NCBI RefSeq assembly: GCF_001693385.1
Contig: NZ_CP016428.1
Span: 2,542,001 to 2,606,000 of the forward strand
Direction: 5' to 3'
DNA from: Bradyrhizobium icense
Lineage (GTDB): Bacteria > Pseudomonadota > Alphaproteobacteria > Rhizobiales > Xanthobacteraceae
Length of the DNA: 64,000 bases
Positions 15,452 through 24,862 of the stretch are shown here, one piece after another. The notes beneath the pieces are model-generated. The model was not told the DNA's origin. It was given only the letters and a program-made list of their open reading frames with translations, and did not search any database. The position numbers and the translations under genes are program-made. Each line of letters opens with the position of its first letter. The first letter of the stretch is position 1.

Positions 15452-18400
15452 CTATGGCGAAACGATGACGCGCAAGCCGGCAGCCGCCGTTTTCTTCAGG
15501 TATAACTCCGTCGTCCCGAGGAGCAGCAACGCATCATCGTTGAGAGCAGCTGCAGATGCACCGGGTTGCGCGATGATGACTTCAAACTCGACCGTTGCAC
15601 GACGGGATTTGTCCCTGAAGTAGGCCAACTGCTTGATGTCACCTTTGAGGAAGCGCGTGTGGCCATCCTTCATCCAGAGTTCGTGGCGGCGCTTGAGATC
15701 ATTGTAGAGCCGCGACATCCCGTGGTGCTTGACGGTCACGCTTTTCTGCGCCTGTCCGCAAAGCACATAAAAATTCTGGATGTCCTGTGAAATCACGCCC
15801 TTGTAGGCGTTTTTGCAATGAATAAGGCAGAGGCGGATGGTCTTCTCGTCAACCTCTTTCAGGCCGACGAGGTCGGCTGCTTCACCCGAACCGTCGTCGT
15901 TGAAGACGAGGTCAAAATCGGCCTTGAGGCGTTGGAATGCGTAGTGCTGGATGGTGTTGGCGTCGCGGGACTTGCCCATGGACTCCCGGTTCAGCGGGAT
16001 ATTCTTCCAGGGCCAGGTTTCGAGCCGCGCAGCCAGGAAACGGCCTGCGTTCAGGCTAGTCGGGATGTGATAGCAATTGTAGGAGTAGGTCCCGTCAGCG
16101 TACCTCACGACAAATGGATCGACCGCGAGATGCTCGTCGAGCGGCACGACTTCCTTATTTTTCTTTTTGAAGCCGACATCTGGCCCCGAGACCTTCGTAT
16201 GGCGGTAGCCGGCCGGAAAGCTGCTCGAAATGCTCAATCGGTAGGTCGCGCTCAACGTCTCTGACGAGAGCCGGATATCGATCGACCCATCCTGCTGGAC
16301 CGCGGCAACCTCCAGATCGACCAGGTACAAGGGGATGCTCGTTGTGCCGAGAAACACGAACTGATCCGAAAAGGCATTCTGGGCGTGCTCTCCCCACTCG
16401 ATTGCGATCGGATAGGAGTTGTGCGGTGATGTCAGCCGCAAGGGCCTCAGAAAGTCTTCGGTGATGTTGGGCGCGGATGCTTTCTCTGCGGAGACTTTCA
16501 GCCAGGTCCTGCCGCACCATTCCACCCACTCGGCGAGGGTGCCGGCTCGCTGCTGCCAAACCTTGCCTTTGCGTTTGGCACCGCCCCACAGCACGCGATC
16601 GCCGTTCTCATACCCAATACAGGCGATGTTGTTCAGCTCGGACTCCGCCTTCTCGATGCTGGCCAGGCCCTCCGTGACGTTGGGTCCGAAGTAGGACGTG
16701 AAACTGATCGCGCCGACGCGCGACGACCCCAGGCTCTTGGCCAGTGGTAGCTCCACGTTGTTGAGAATCTGGAATATCGGCGTGCCGGAGAGCAGGCGGG
16801 CGTTGTCGCCGGTCACGATGGAGGCCAGCTGCTCGGTGCGCAAGGCTTCGTAGTCACTCGCGTAGATGAACAGGGCTTGGTTTGCCTGGTCCCACCACAT
16901 CACCAGGAGGTAGTAGTTGGTCTCCTCAAGGGTCTGGTAATTGCCCCAGTCCACCGGCTCTTCACGGTGGACGACCGCCACCATCAGGTTTTGGGCTTCG
17001 TCCAGTGCGTACCAGCTCTCGTCCCTTGATTTCAGCACTTGCGTGTAAAGGGTCGGCGACCAGGCCAGGCAGCGTGTGCGGTAAATCTGGGTAGAGAAGC
17101 GGGGCCGCAGGTTCCAGAGCGACAGCTGATTGTGGAGGGTGCCTTTGCTTTTGAGCCCAGCCACGACATCCTGGAGCCGAATTTCCTGCTCGATCCGCTC
17201 CTCGCTGAGCCGCTTGATGATCTTGTCCCAGTCGGCTCCTTCCGCGTAAAGATCGCCCAGCTTTCTTTCGGCCTCGGGGTCGGCGATGTTGGTGACAACG
17301 GTGGCCTCACCGATCGTCCTGTCGTCGCCTTTGCGGGTGATGCGGCCAATGAACTGCAGCGTAACCGCAAGCGATTTGTGCGTATCGTGCAAGGCCGCAA
17401 TCTTTAGGTTCGGAAGGTCAACGCCTTCGCCCAGCATGTCGACGCAGACGACGATCCTGGACCCGTTGACGCCCCGGTCGTAGAGCTGCGCCATCGACTT
17501 TGCGTTCCCCGTCTTGCGGCCGGGGCCCGAATAGACCAGCACAGGCTTCATTTCCGGTGCGAGCTTGCGGTAGTGCTTCCACACCTCCTCGGCGCGTTCC
17601 TTGGTCCGGGTCCGCGCCAACAGTAGGTGGTCCAGGCCCAGCTCGTTCCGGTCGCGTCTCAGGACGGCAACGGCTTCAGCGACGATCTTCTGATCGCGCG
17701 TCGACTGGTCGCCATACTCTTCGACGCTCCTAAGGTTGATGGGCCGGTAGTAGCCCGCCTCCTGCGCATCGCCGAGCTTGAAATTGAAAATGATCTTGCC
17801 GTCGACCTTCCTTTCATCGCGACGGAATGGTGTCGCGGTGAACTGGATGATCTTCTTCGCTGTGAAGCGGTCCCGCACCTCGCTCCATGTCGCCGCGGTG
17901 ATGTGATGGGCTTCGTCGACGACCAGGATCGAACAGCCTTCCAGCAGCCGGCGCAGCGCGTCAGGGGCCGACGCCTTCAGGATGTCGGGCGTGGCGATGA
18001 TGACGTTCGATGCATTCACAATAGCCTCGGCGTGGCCCACCGTGCTGATGCCCTTCGTAATCTTGATCACGAACGGCCGAGCAAGTTCAACGGGTACGGC
18101 GCCAGCGGTAGGTAACACGCCCAGGGTCGAGAACTTCGCGCCGATCTGGTTTCGCAGAATCGAACTTGGCACCAGGACGAGCATTTTGCGTTCGCGTCGG
18201 TACACGAGGTCGGCAAGCATGGTCTCGGTCTTGCCCGTTCCCGTGGGCAGCACAACGGTGGCGGGCTCGAACTCCCTGCCCACTGAGAAGTGCGCCGCGA
18301 TGGCGTGCAGAGCGCCGATCTGTGGCAGACGCAAACCGGGATGGCCGTGGTCGAGATCCTCGACGGCGAAAATGAAGCGGTTTCGCCAGGACTCCAGCAC

Positions 18401-18745
18401 CTTTTCGGGGCTATCGGCCCAGGCTTCCAGGGCGCCAAGCCGGTCCCATGTCAATTCGAGCGGAGTGGATGACTGCTTGTAGTCTTCGGGGTCTACAGCG
18501 GTCAGCACGGGCAGGGGAGTGGTGACACGGTGCGCCTTCGGAAAGCGCACTAGCATCTCATCGAAGGGAGCGCTCAGCTTCGTTTTGATGAGGTCGTGCC
18601 CGGAAAGCTGCGACTCGAAAAAGTCGGCCGAAACGACCGCTTCATGAAAAGCGGTCTGAGTGATGGTGTTTTTCCCGGCGCTCAGCCGACGTTCAGGCGC
18701 GGACGGCAGCCGGACAGGCCGCGTCCATTTTTTAAATAAACTCAT
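15452..18745 (-). CDS. DEAD/DEAH SF2 helicase with candidate C-terminal PD-(D/E)XK nuclease
   Basis: 1097 aa. Motif I PTGTGKT is at 167-173, motif II DEAH at 277-280, motif III TAT at 303-305, motif VI QFIGRITRKG ~464-473. The helicase core ends near residue 500, followed by ~440 residues with no motif I know. Near the end, E955-A-A-D958-L-V-G and, 20 residues on, LIHCK978 give a D...HxK arrangement like a PD-(D/E)XK nuclease fold (restriction-endonuclease type). Helicase-nuclease fusions of this kind occur in anti-phage defence and type III-like restriction. No methyltransferase or HamA (DUF1837) gene is next to it. The start lies in AT-rich DNA without a clear ribosome-binding site. Confidence 0.85.
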   Translation of the reverse strand: MSLFKKWTRPVRLPSAPERRLSAGKNTITQTAFHEAVVSADFFESQLSGHDLIKTKLSAPFDEMLVRFPKAHRVTTPLPVLTAVDPEDYKQSSTPLELTWDRLGALEAWADSPEKVLESWRNRFIFAVEDLDHGHPGLRLPQIGALHAIAAHFSVGREFEPATVVLPTGTGKTETMLADLVYRRERKMLVLVPSSILRNQIGAKFSTLGVLPTAGAVPVELARPFVIKITKGISTVGHAEAIVNASNVIIATPDILKASAPDALRRLLEGCSILVVDEAHHITAATWSEVRDRFTAKKIIQFTATPFRRDERKVDGKIIFNFKLGDAQEAGYYRPINLRSVEEYGDQSTRDQKIVAEAVAVLRRDRNELGLDHLLLARTRTKERAEEVWKHYRKLAPEMKPVLVYSGPGRKTGNAKSMAQLYDRGVNGSRIVVCVDMLGEGVDLPNLKIAALHDTHKSLAVTLQFIGRITRKGDDRTIGEATVVTNIADPEAERKLGDLYAEGADWDKIIKRLSEERIEQEIRLQDVVAGLKSKGTLHNQLSLWNLRPRFSTQIYRTRCLAWSPTLYTQVLKSRDESWYALDEAQNLMVAVVHREEPVDWGNYQTLEETNYYLLVMWWDQANQALFIYASDYEALRTEQLASIVTGDNARLLSGTPIFQILNNVELPLAKSLGSSRVGAISFTSYFGPNVTEGLASIEKAESELNNIACIGYENGDRVLWGGAKRKGKVWQQRAGTLAEWVEWCGRTWLKVSAEKASAPNITEDFLRPLRLTSPHNSYPIAIEWGEHAQNAFSDQFVFLGTTSIPLYLVDLEVAAVQQDGSIDIRLSSETLSATYRLSISSSFPAGYRHTKVSGPDVGFKKKNKEVVPLDEHLAVDPFVVRYADGTYSYNCYHIPTSLNAGRFLAARLETWPWKNIPLNRESMGKSRDANTIQHYAFQRLKADFDLVFNDDGSGEAADLVGLKEVDEKTIRLCLIHCKNAYKGVISQDIQNFYVLCGQAQKSVTVKHHGMSRLYNDLKRRHELWMKDGHTRFLKGDIKQLAYFRDKSRRATVEFEVIIAQPGASAAALNDDALLLLGTTELYLKKTAAAGLRVIVSP

Positions 18746-18842
18746 AATATATGGTGGCAGCCCCGAGACTGCTTTCCTCAGCCATTTCCGATTCCCCGGC
18801 GCTAGAATACACCGGAAAGGGAGTGCGGGGGAACGAGCATCC

Positions 18843-19332
18843 TCAGGCTGTGGAAAGTGCGCGACCGCAGTCTAGGCATAGCCTGAAAATAATCAATTTG
18901 ATCATCTGGTTACGTGGAGTGTCGGCCAGCTGTCGGCATTCTGTCGTGTTCGTCGTCGCCGCGCGCTTATGTTGTCCACACAGGAGGATGACCGAACCGG
19001 CGACGCCGAGCGGGCGGCGGTTCGCGAAGTTTATCTGGGAAACGCCGGCGATCTGCGGATGAGATGTGATACTGACCCATGCCATTCGGTTTACAAAGCA
19101 GATTGACCGTGCTTGGTCGGCGGCGACGAACTCGACGAAATTGTCACCCAGCATTTTGCCCAATTCGTCAATCCCAACCAACGCAGTAATCGAGCGTCCG
19201 TCAGCGGAGTCGATGAGCACGTCCGATGCTGTCTCCGGCGAAACCGGATCAGGGATTGCCGCGCAGACGGCGTTGGTGTTGAGGGGGGATCGTTCCGAAT
19301 GGTTCCCCTATGGGGATACGGATCGTGGCCAT
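18843..19332 (-). pseudogene. hypothetical protein, frameshift in poly-C tract
   Basis: An ATG at 19332 has a strong AAGGAGGACTCC site and opens MATIRIPIGEPFGTIP, but the frame stops after 27 codons. Removing one C from the six-C run just downstream joins it to the long frame that reads DPVSPETASDVLIDSADGRS and continues with GIDELGKMLGDNFVEFVAAD to 18843. The reconstructed protein is ~160 aa, acidic in the first half, with no family I recognise. The region after residue ~110 has poor codon use and may not be real. The alternative is that only the downstream frame from 19220 is used. Confidence 0.4.
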
Positions 19333-19602
19333 GGAGTCCTCCTTAGCAAGGTGCGTTGCTTTCGCCCGATTTTGCTCAGTGAAGCTGCGCGACGTCGACC
19401 GATGGGAGTGGAGAAGTCCTAGTCTCGGTTGTTAATCAGCAAGACCGGTACTGCCAAGCATTTTGTCGCAATTGAAAATCTGAAAGTGTTTTCGAAATTT
19501 AGCTACGGAAGCCTATTCCAGTAACAATTGCAATACAACTACATTACACGCAGTACTTAAGCCCCGTATTTGTACGGTGTACTCCAGATCTTTCGGCGCG
19601 GA
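19333..19602. other. intergenic, AT-richer stretch
   Basis: About 270 bp with no supported gene. The part from 19440 to 19560 is visibly AT-rich compared with the rest of the window and lies downstream of the minus-strand envelope gene pair. It may hold a terminator, but no clean hairpin with a T-run was found. Confidence 0.4.
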
Positions 19603-20211
19603 TTAAAGCGTACCCTTCTCTCGTGATCGTTTCGAAGCATCAAAATCGCGACGATAGACCTTGTTCTCGTAAATGATGCGCCAACCAGCCGTGGAGCTAT
19701 CAGTCGCGGTAATTCCCAACTGGATAGCGAGGTTGGAAGTGTCAAAGTTCGTAAACCACTTTGATTGACCACCGCGTATACCTGCCACAAAGTACCCCGA
19801 TTGTGCATAGATCGAGTCGCCAAGCTTGTGAACTTGACTTGGCTTTCCATACTTTTCTGACAGTAGGCTTGCTAGCTCGCCGTAACGTGTAAGAACGGCG
19901 GTGCCTGCGGGATCGTCGGAAAATGGTCGGCTGGTTATTAAGACGCGCCAAAGCTTGTCGTTGAAACCAAATGACAGCAAGGCAGCACTTTGGTCGGCTA
20001 ATGCCTTCTCCATTTTTGTCGCGATGTAACTCTTGCCGAAATCTAGGCCCTCGAATTCGGTAAGTTCAATTCCTTTTGCACGCACCTCCGAAATTGAACT
20101 TCCCCAACTAAGGCCAATTGGCGCCTCAGTCGTTGGCGCTTGAGCAAACGCGGAAGAGTTAGGTAACCAAATCACAATGCAGGCAAACAAGAATGATCTG
20201 TTCAGAGTCAT
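19603..20211 (-). CDS. hypothetical exported protein
   Basis: 202 aa with a clear Sec signal peptide (NRSFLFACIVIWLPNSSAFAQA, cleavage after AFA or nearby). The mature part begins APIGLSWGSSISEVRAKG, a pattern seen in small periplasmic proteins that start with a 'GLxWG-x-s-xxev' repeat-like motif, followed by alpha/beta segments with conserved Tyr/Trp. Function unknown. Its start overlaps the stop of the upstream gene by 4 bp (ATGA), so the two are translationally coupled. Base composition is visibly less GC-rich than the surrounding genes, which suggests recent transfer. Confidence 0.7.
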   Translation of the reverse strand: MTLNRSFLFACIVIWLPNSSAFAQAPTTEAPIGLSWGSSISEVRAKGIELTEFEGLDFGKSYIATKMEKALADQSAALLSFGFNDKLWRVLITSRPFSDDPAGTAVLTRYGELASLLSEKYGKPSQVHKLGDSIYAQSGYFVAGIRGGQSKWFTNFDTSNLAIQLGITATDSSTAGWRIIYENKVYRRDFDASKRSREKGTL

Positions 20212-20792
20212 AACGCTTCGCGATCCTTGACGATCTTTCCCGGTGGCTGTGTCGGTGGTTTCACGTTGTCCGAAACATTCGGAAGTGCGATAGGAATCCC
20301 ATGCTTTGCAGAGTAGAATTTTAGCCGAAGTTGTGACACGCTCATTTCGTCCGTTTCGGCCTTCATAAGAGCCACGGCCTGAAGAAGCCCGCCTGAATAC
20401 CTTGCCGCTTCTTGCTTTGACGCATTAGCTTTCCGTTCTGCCTGTGAAAGGTCATCAATAATCAATTTTAGTTCTTGGTCCGAAGCTTCGTGGACTGGTC
20501 GACTATCCAACCGATAGTTCAAAGATACTCGTCGAATAAAGGCCGTGCGCTTCTGATCAAGCATTGCTAGCGTGTTTTTTGTGATCGCCAGTCGAACTTC
20601 GATCAATGACTTGAGTAGTCCCGATTCATACTTCGCGCTTTCCGCTTGGATGGCTGAAATCTCTGCGGAAAGAGCAGCCCTGTCCCGATCTAGCTCCAGC
20701 GTTGAAACCTGCGGGTCCTGAAGAATGACTGCGAGCGCGCCACCTAAAATAGCGATCACGACAACTGAAATTGCTAGCAGAAATTTCTGCAT
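20208..20792 (-). CDS. hypothetical membrane-anchored coiled-coil protein
   Basis: 194 aa from the ATG at 20792, chosen because GGAGGCAGAGGA immediately precedes it (an upstream in-frame ATG at 20840 lacks a site). One N-terminal membrane segment (FLLAISVVVIAILGGALAVIL) is followed by a periplasmic helical region rich in Glu/Ala/Lys, predicted to be a coiled coil (residues ~30-140), and a Pro-rich tail. The topology is that of an inner-membrane-anchored periplasmic spacer protein. It is coupled to the exported protein downstream. No family recognised; an envelope-sensing or secretion accessory role is only a guess. Confidence 0.65.
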   Translation of the reverse strand: MQKFLLAISVVVIAILGGALAVILQDPQVSTLELDRDRAALSAEISAIQAESAKYESGLLKSLIEVRLAITKNTLAMLDQKRTAFIRRVSLNYRLDSRPVHEASDQELKLIIDDLSQAERKANASKQEAARYSGGLLQAVALMKAETDEMSVSQLRLKFYSAKHGIPIALPNVSDNVKPPTQPPGKIVKDREAL

Positions 20793-21022
20793 TCCTCTGC
20801 CTCCCCCAAGGTGATAATTTCTCAACTTAGGGCAGTGCACAAGAAAAAAACAACGAAGTGAGGTGCCAAGCGTTATTTGACCTTTGGAGTCGACCGCCCG
20901 GTCATCTGCGCGGCGCTGCTAGCGCTAGTGGGTCCGCACCCAGCAGGAACGTAGGATTGATTGTTTCATTGGTTGAAGAGAGAGCGAAGCGGGGGAAGAC
21001 GTCGTAGTCCACTAAAATCATT

Positions 21023-21059
21023 GGTGGGCCCGGAGGACTCGAATCGGCAACCAGTCCGA
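21023..21059 (-). repeat. degenerate 3' tRNA-Met fragment (candidate att site, right)
   Basis: Aligned with 7821-7858, this copy keeps TGGTGGGCCCGG, AGGACTCGAA and GCAACCAG, with one deletion and several substitutions, and loses the CAT loop. It has the same orientation as the left copy. Together they bracket 13.2 kb of accessory genes. Confidence 0.55.
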
Positions 21060-21170
21060 TGGACTGGACTGACCCACACTTCCTTACGTCGAATGCATGG
21101 ATGGAGGCGGTTCAGGGGCTCGTTGTCCGAAATCTCGGCATTCACTCATACTGTTCAATTCGCATTGCAT

Positions 21171-22277
21171 TCAACTTGTACGCAGCAGCGAAGGATCGAG
21201 CGCAGGGAGTCTTACTGGGTCGAACGGCGCCAGGTTGACGCTTCGTGCTGCGCCGTCAGCGATCAATTCGGCAATGGCTTCGCCAGTCGCTGGTGAGTTG
21301 AGTATACCCCAGACATTGTGTCCGGTCGCGACATAGAGTCCCTCGCTGCGTGGGACTTTGCCTATCAACGGCAAGCCGTCATGTGTGACCGGTCGGAAAC
21401 AGGCTTGCCGCGCGAGGATCCTTTCTGGGCGGAAGACTGGCGACAATCGTTCGGCAATGGCCTGCAGGCGACCGATGGCCTCTGAATCCGGCTTTACCGC
21501 GGTGGGGTCGATCGGCAGCGGGACCACGTCGGATAGAGCCGTAATATGGGTGCTGCCGTCTGCGCGCGGAAACACCTCAACGCTTAGCATGTCTCCGGTC
21601 TCATCGTGATAGTCTAGAAATAGTGCGTGTGGGGGAACGTCTGCGCCGGTGTCGTAGACAAGACTCGGACTACGCTGCCCGAAAACGGCCGGCAAGCTCA
21701 TCCATTCGGCCGCCAGCAATGACCACGGTCCCATGGCAACAACGACGGCGTCTGCCTCGATGATGTCGCCGTCAACTTCAACGCCCCGCACAGTTGTGGC
21801 GTGGGTATGCCTCACCACGCCAGTAACGCGCCCGCGGCGCAGTTCGGCGCCGCGCGCTTGGGCGGCGCGCATCATAGCGGAGGTGAACATGCGGGGGTGA
21901 ACGATTGCCGTCGTCTCAGTGGTGCTTAACCGCGACGAAATGACAACGCCGTCGGAGAGCCAGTCGAGTTCCGAAGGTTTCTGGCGGCGCGGGTCGCGTT
22001 CGGAGGCGACGAAGCCGCTGTAAGCGGTCATGGGACGATAGCCCCAATCGTCGGCGATCTCCTGCGGCAAAGCGGCGTGCAGCTGGAAACTGCGTCGGGC
22101 CAGTGCGTCAAGCGGCGTGTCGGCACACCAGTCGAGTGCCAGGAATCCGCCGGCCTTTCCAGATGCTGCGGCGGCAACCTCAGTGCTCTCAACCACGATC
22201 ACCTGGGCGCCGCGTCGGCTGAGGAAGTAGGCCGTGCAGGCGCCCACTACGCCGCCGCCGCAAATCACAACGCGCAT
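21171..22277 (-). CDS. FAD-dependent oxidoreductase (DAO family)
   Basis: 368 aa. The N-terminal MRVVICGGGVVGACTAYFL has the GxGxxG Rossmann motif for the FAD ADP moiety, followed by an acidic strand end (VIVVES). The DAO-family C-terminal block FRPVTHDGLPLIGKVPRSEGLYVATGHNVWGI is present, as in glycine/sarcosine and D-amino-acid oxidases. It oxidises an amine or amino acid, probably in the cytoplasm. The substrate cannot be inferred. It lies alone between the right att-like repeat and the SOS operon; nothing suggests co-transcription with dinB, which ends 308 bp away on the same strand. Confidence 0.88.
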   Translation of the reverse strand: MRVVICGGGVVGACTAYFLSRRGAQVIVVESTEVAAAASGKAGGFLALDWCADTPLDALARRSFQLHAALPQEIADDWGYRPMTAYSGFVASERDPRRQKPSELDWLSDGVVISSRLSTTETTAIVHPRMFTSAMMRAAQARGAELRRGRVTGVVRHTHATTVRGVEVDGDIIEADAVVVAMGPWSLLAAEWMSLPAVFGQRSPSLVYDTGADVPPHALFLDYHDETGDMLSVEVFPRADGSTHITALSDVVPLPIDPTAVKPDSEAIGRLQAIAERLSPVFRPERILARQACFRPVTHDGLPLIGKVPRSEGLYVATGHNVWGILNSPATGEAIAELIADGAARSVNLAPFDPVRLPALDPSLLRTS

Positions 22278-22585
22278 GGTCTCTCCGCTTGCAAGCTATC
22301 AAAACGCCGAGGAGGTCCGGGATGCTAACGCGTCGGCTGTCCCTTTGTCTCCTTGAGCTTGTCGACGGACCTTAGATACAGAAGTGTCCGCCAGCGGAAC
22401 GACCATGCTTGCGCGCGTGGGCACTGATCAAGGGCTGACGCACCCGGCGCCTCTGGCGTGCGGTTCCAACGGTTTGGAACCAAGAGTCAACGAAAGGAGA
22501 GGTTATGTCTGAGACCAATCACGCCGGTTGGCCGATGCCCCTCGCGTAGACTGGCTGGATGCTTATCGCGTTGCCCTATTCCGGT
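22278..22585. other. intergenic with 14-codon mini-ORF
   Basis: About 308 bp. The only notable element is a tiny + strand frame at 22505-22549 (MSETNHAGWPMPLA) preceded by an excellent AAAGGAGAGGTT site. It could be the truncated start of a lost gene or a leader peptide; nothing follows it on the + strand. It stops just before the end of dinB, which is on the other strand. Confidence 0.35.
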
Positions 22586-23689
22586 TTAAATTCCGAAATC
22601 CAGTTGCGGCAACGTATCGTTCTCGCCTTGCAGGGAAGACAGCGACACTCCCAGGAGGCGCACCGCTTTTTGAAGGGGCATGGCGTCTTCCAGCAGACCG
22701 ATCGCCAGACGTGCGAGTTCGTCGCGGTTCGCGACAACCGCGGACACGGATCGGCTGCGCGTGATGATCTCGAAATCGGCGAACTTCACCTTAAGTGTCA
22801 CTGTTCGCCCTCGGGTGCCCACCGACTCGCAATGTCGCCAGACTTTGTCGATCAACGGCTGGAGCTCGGCAAGCATTGCGTCGAATTCCGTGAGATCGGT
22901 GAAGAACGTGTTCTCGGCGCCGATCGATTTGCGGATGCGATTGGTGCGTACAGGGCGTTCGTCGATGCCGCGTGAAATCCAGTAGTAGTAGGTGCCGGAT
23001 TTACCGAAGTTCTCCTGCAAAAAGGCGAGGGACTGGTTGCGAATGTCGAGGCCGGTCCAAATCCCGAAAGCGTTGAATTTGGCGGCGGTTGCCGGTCCGA
23101 TACCGTGAAACTTCCCGACCGGCAGCTCCTCGACGAAGGCCGGTCCCATCTTCGGCGAGATGACATACTGCCCGTTGGGTTTGCGATGATCGGAGGCGAG
23201 CTTCGCCAGGAACTTGTTGTAGGAGATGCCCGCCGACGCGTTCAGGCCGGTCTCAGCCTTGATCTTCTCTCGGATCCGCAGCGCGACGTCTCTTGCCAGC
23301 AGGATGCCTTGCAGGTTTTCGGTGACGTCGAGGTAGGCCTCGTCGAGCGAAAGTGGCTCGATAATCGACGTGTGCTCGGCGAAGATCTCGCGAATCTGTC
23401 GGCTGACCGCCTTGTAAACTTCGAAGCGTGGCTTGACGAAGATCAGGTCAGGACACTGCCGTTTCGCAGTGACCGACGGCATCGCCGAGCGGACGCCGAA
23501 ATGGCGGGCTTCGTAACTCGCGGCGGCTACGACGCCGCGTTCGGCCGAACCGCCCACTGCCACCGGCTTGCCGCGCAGGTCCGGATTATCGCGCTGTTCG
23601 ACCGACGCGTAGAAGGCATCCATATCGATATGGATGATCTTGCGGTGAGGCGCTGTCGAAACGCTGATTTCCGGATCGGGCGGGACCAT
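22586..23689 (-). CDS. dinB: DNA polymerase IV (Y-family translesion polymerase)
   Basis: 367 aa from the ATG at 23689 (MVPPDPEIS); an upstream in-frame ATG at 23719 is less likely. The palm motifs HIDMDAFYASVEQ and LSLDEAYLDVT hold the catalytic acidic residues, and the finger/thumb HhH segment (FHGIGPATAAKFNAFGI) and little-finger start are normal. It replicates past damaged template bases. It is the last gene of a minus-strand series (Cys-rich protein, Cys-rich protein, SRAP, 88-aa protein, dinB) with an SOS box before the first gene, so LexA control is likely. Confidence 0.95.
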   Translation of the reverse strand: MVPPDPEISVSTAPHRKIIHIDMDAFYASVEQRDNPDLRGKPVAVGGSAERGVVAAASYEARHFGVRSAMPSVTAKRQCPDLIFVKPRFEVYKAVSRQIREIFAEHTSIIEPLSLDEAYLDVTENLQGILLARDVALRIREKIKAETGLNASAGISYNKFLAKLASDHRKPNGQYVISPKMGPAFVEELPVGKFHGIGPATAAKFNAFGIWTGLDIRNQSLAFLQENFGKSGTYYYWISRGIDERPVRTNRIRKSIGAENTFFTDLTEFDAMLAELQPLIDKVWRHCESVGTRGRTVTLKVKFADFEIITRSRSVSAVVANRDELARLAIGLLEDAMPLQKAVRLLGVSLSSLQGENDTLPQLDFGI

Positions 23690-23737
23690 GGGCAGATTGT
23701 ACAGGGCGCCGCAAGCCAAGTCGCGGCCAAGTCAGCC

Positions 23738-24004
23738 TCAATCCGCCGAGGGGCATTCAGGGCAGGTGTCGCCGATCGACTCCAGCACCTCGGCGATCGC
23801 GACGGCAGCCACTTGCGGCGAAACGCCGGCCGGCGGATCCGCCCGAGCGATCTGGAATGCGCGGTCGCGGGCATGCGGATCGGCGCGGTCCTGCATCCAC
23901 CCATGCTCCTCGCATTCGCTGATAGCGCCGGCCTCGCTGAGCACCGAAATCGCCCAGCCGCGTAGCGTCCGGATCGCAGGTCGCCTCTCCTTCGTCATCA
24001 GCAT
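23738..24004 (-). CDS. hypothetical protein in SOS operon
   Basis: 88 aa, MTKERRPAIRTLRGWAISVLSEAGAI at the start and TCPECP near the C-terminus. An 'RGWAISVLSEAGAIxECEEHGW' type N-terminus with an acidic, Ala-rich rest suggests a small helical protein. It lies between SRAP and dinB on the same strand, which supports a real gene. Function unknown. Confidence 0.6.
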   Translation of the reverse strand: MLMTKERRPAIRTLRGWAISVLSEAGAISECEEHGWMQDRADPHARDRAFQIARADPPAGVSPQVAAVAIAEVLESIGDTCPECPSAD

Positions 24005-24131
24005 TCGAAATCGCTCCTACCGGGCGAATCATCACGCCTCGCCGTCCGTTCCGGGCTGCTAACACAGGTCAGGGATTCCGAATTGCATGGCCTATGGCTT
24101 TTCCACGTGTTCCGTCCGCCTGTGCAGAATG

Positions 24132-24860
24132 TCAGGCGGCCAGCGCGGGATCTTCCTTTTCGCCGGTCGCAACGATCTTTAGCGCTCCATCCGGCAACGG
24201 CCTTTGGAGCGCCTTGGCCTCATCCCAGGGGGCGCGCAGCCAGACATCGTACTCTTCGGTTGTCGTCAGGATCACCGGCATCGCCTTCGGGTGGACGCGT
24301 GCCACCTCGGCATTCGGCTTGCAGGTCAGGAAGGCATAGACATCGATCGTGACCTCTCCTTCCTTGGCCTTCCTGACGCTGGTCCAGTTCGTCCAGAGAC
24401 CGGCGAACGCCAACAGTGGGCGGCTTTCGTCCGGAGCGAACCATACCGGCACCTTCTTGCCTTCGATCGTGTCGTACTCGCTGAACGACGTGAAGGGGAC
24501 GAGGCAACGGTGCTCGGTCCCGAGCCACCGCTTCCAATGCGCGCTGCCCACGTTTCGGATGTTAGTGGTGCCACTGTCCGGCTCCATCCGAAGCAATTCC
24601 TTGAAATCGACCGGCTTACCCTTGGCCTCGAGCCTCTCGGCTCGTTTCTTGGTAGCGTCCAGGAGGGCCTGCTGGGAGGACGGCATGCCCCATCGAGCCA
24701 TGACGATCTCACGACCGTCAGACGCGTTGCGAACTATCGGCGCTGGGTAATCCGGAAAGATGCCAGGCATCGAAGGCAGGTTGCCGACGCGGCTGTTGAG
24801 TGCGCTAAACAGGCGACGGATCGCGTCAACGTTTTTGGTCATCGAATAGAGATTGCACAC
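24132..24860 (-). CDS. SOS response-associated peptidase (SRAP/YedK, HMCES family)
   Basis: 242 aa from a GTG at 24860 with GGAGGA 6 bp upstream. This start puts Cys at position 2 (M-C-N-L-Y), which is required because Cys2 becomes the new N-terminus and forms the thiazolidine crosslink with abasic sites. The family motifs [18 protein letters not shown] (active-site Glu) and HPKAMPVIL (active-site His) are all present. It protects abasic sites in single-stranded DNA by covalent crosslinking. The gene sits in an apparently SOS-controlled operon with dinB. A decayed paralogue is at 8035-8394. Confidence 0.93.
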   Translation of the reverse strand: MCNLYSMTKNVDAIRRLFSALNSRVGNLPSMPGIFPDYPAPIVRNASDGREIVMARWGMPSSQQALLDATKKRAERLEAKGKPVDFKELLRMEPDSGTTNIRNVGSAHWKRWLGTEHRCLVPFTSFSEYDTIEGKKVPVWFAPDESRPLLAFAGLWTNWTSVRKAKEGEVTIDVYAFLTCKPNAEVARVHPKAMPVILTTTEEYDVWLRAPWDEAKALQRPLPDGALKIVATGEKEDPALAA

Positions 24861-24862
24861 GG

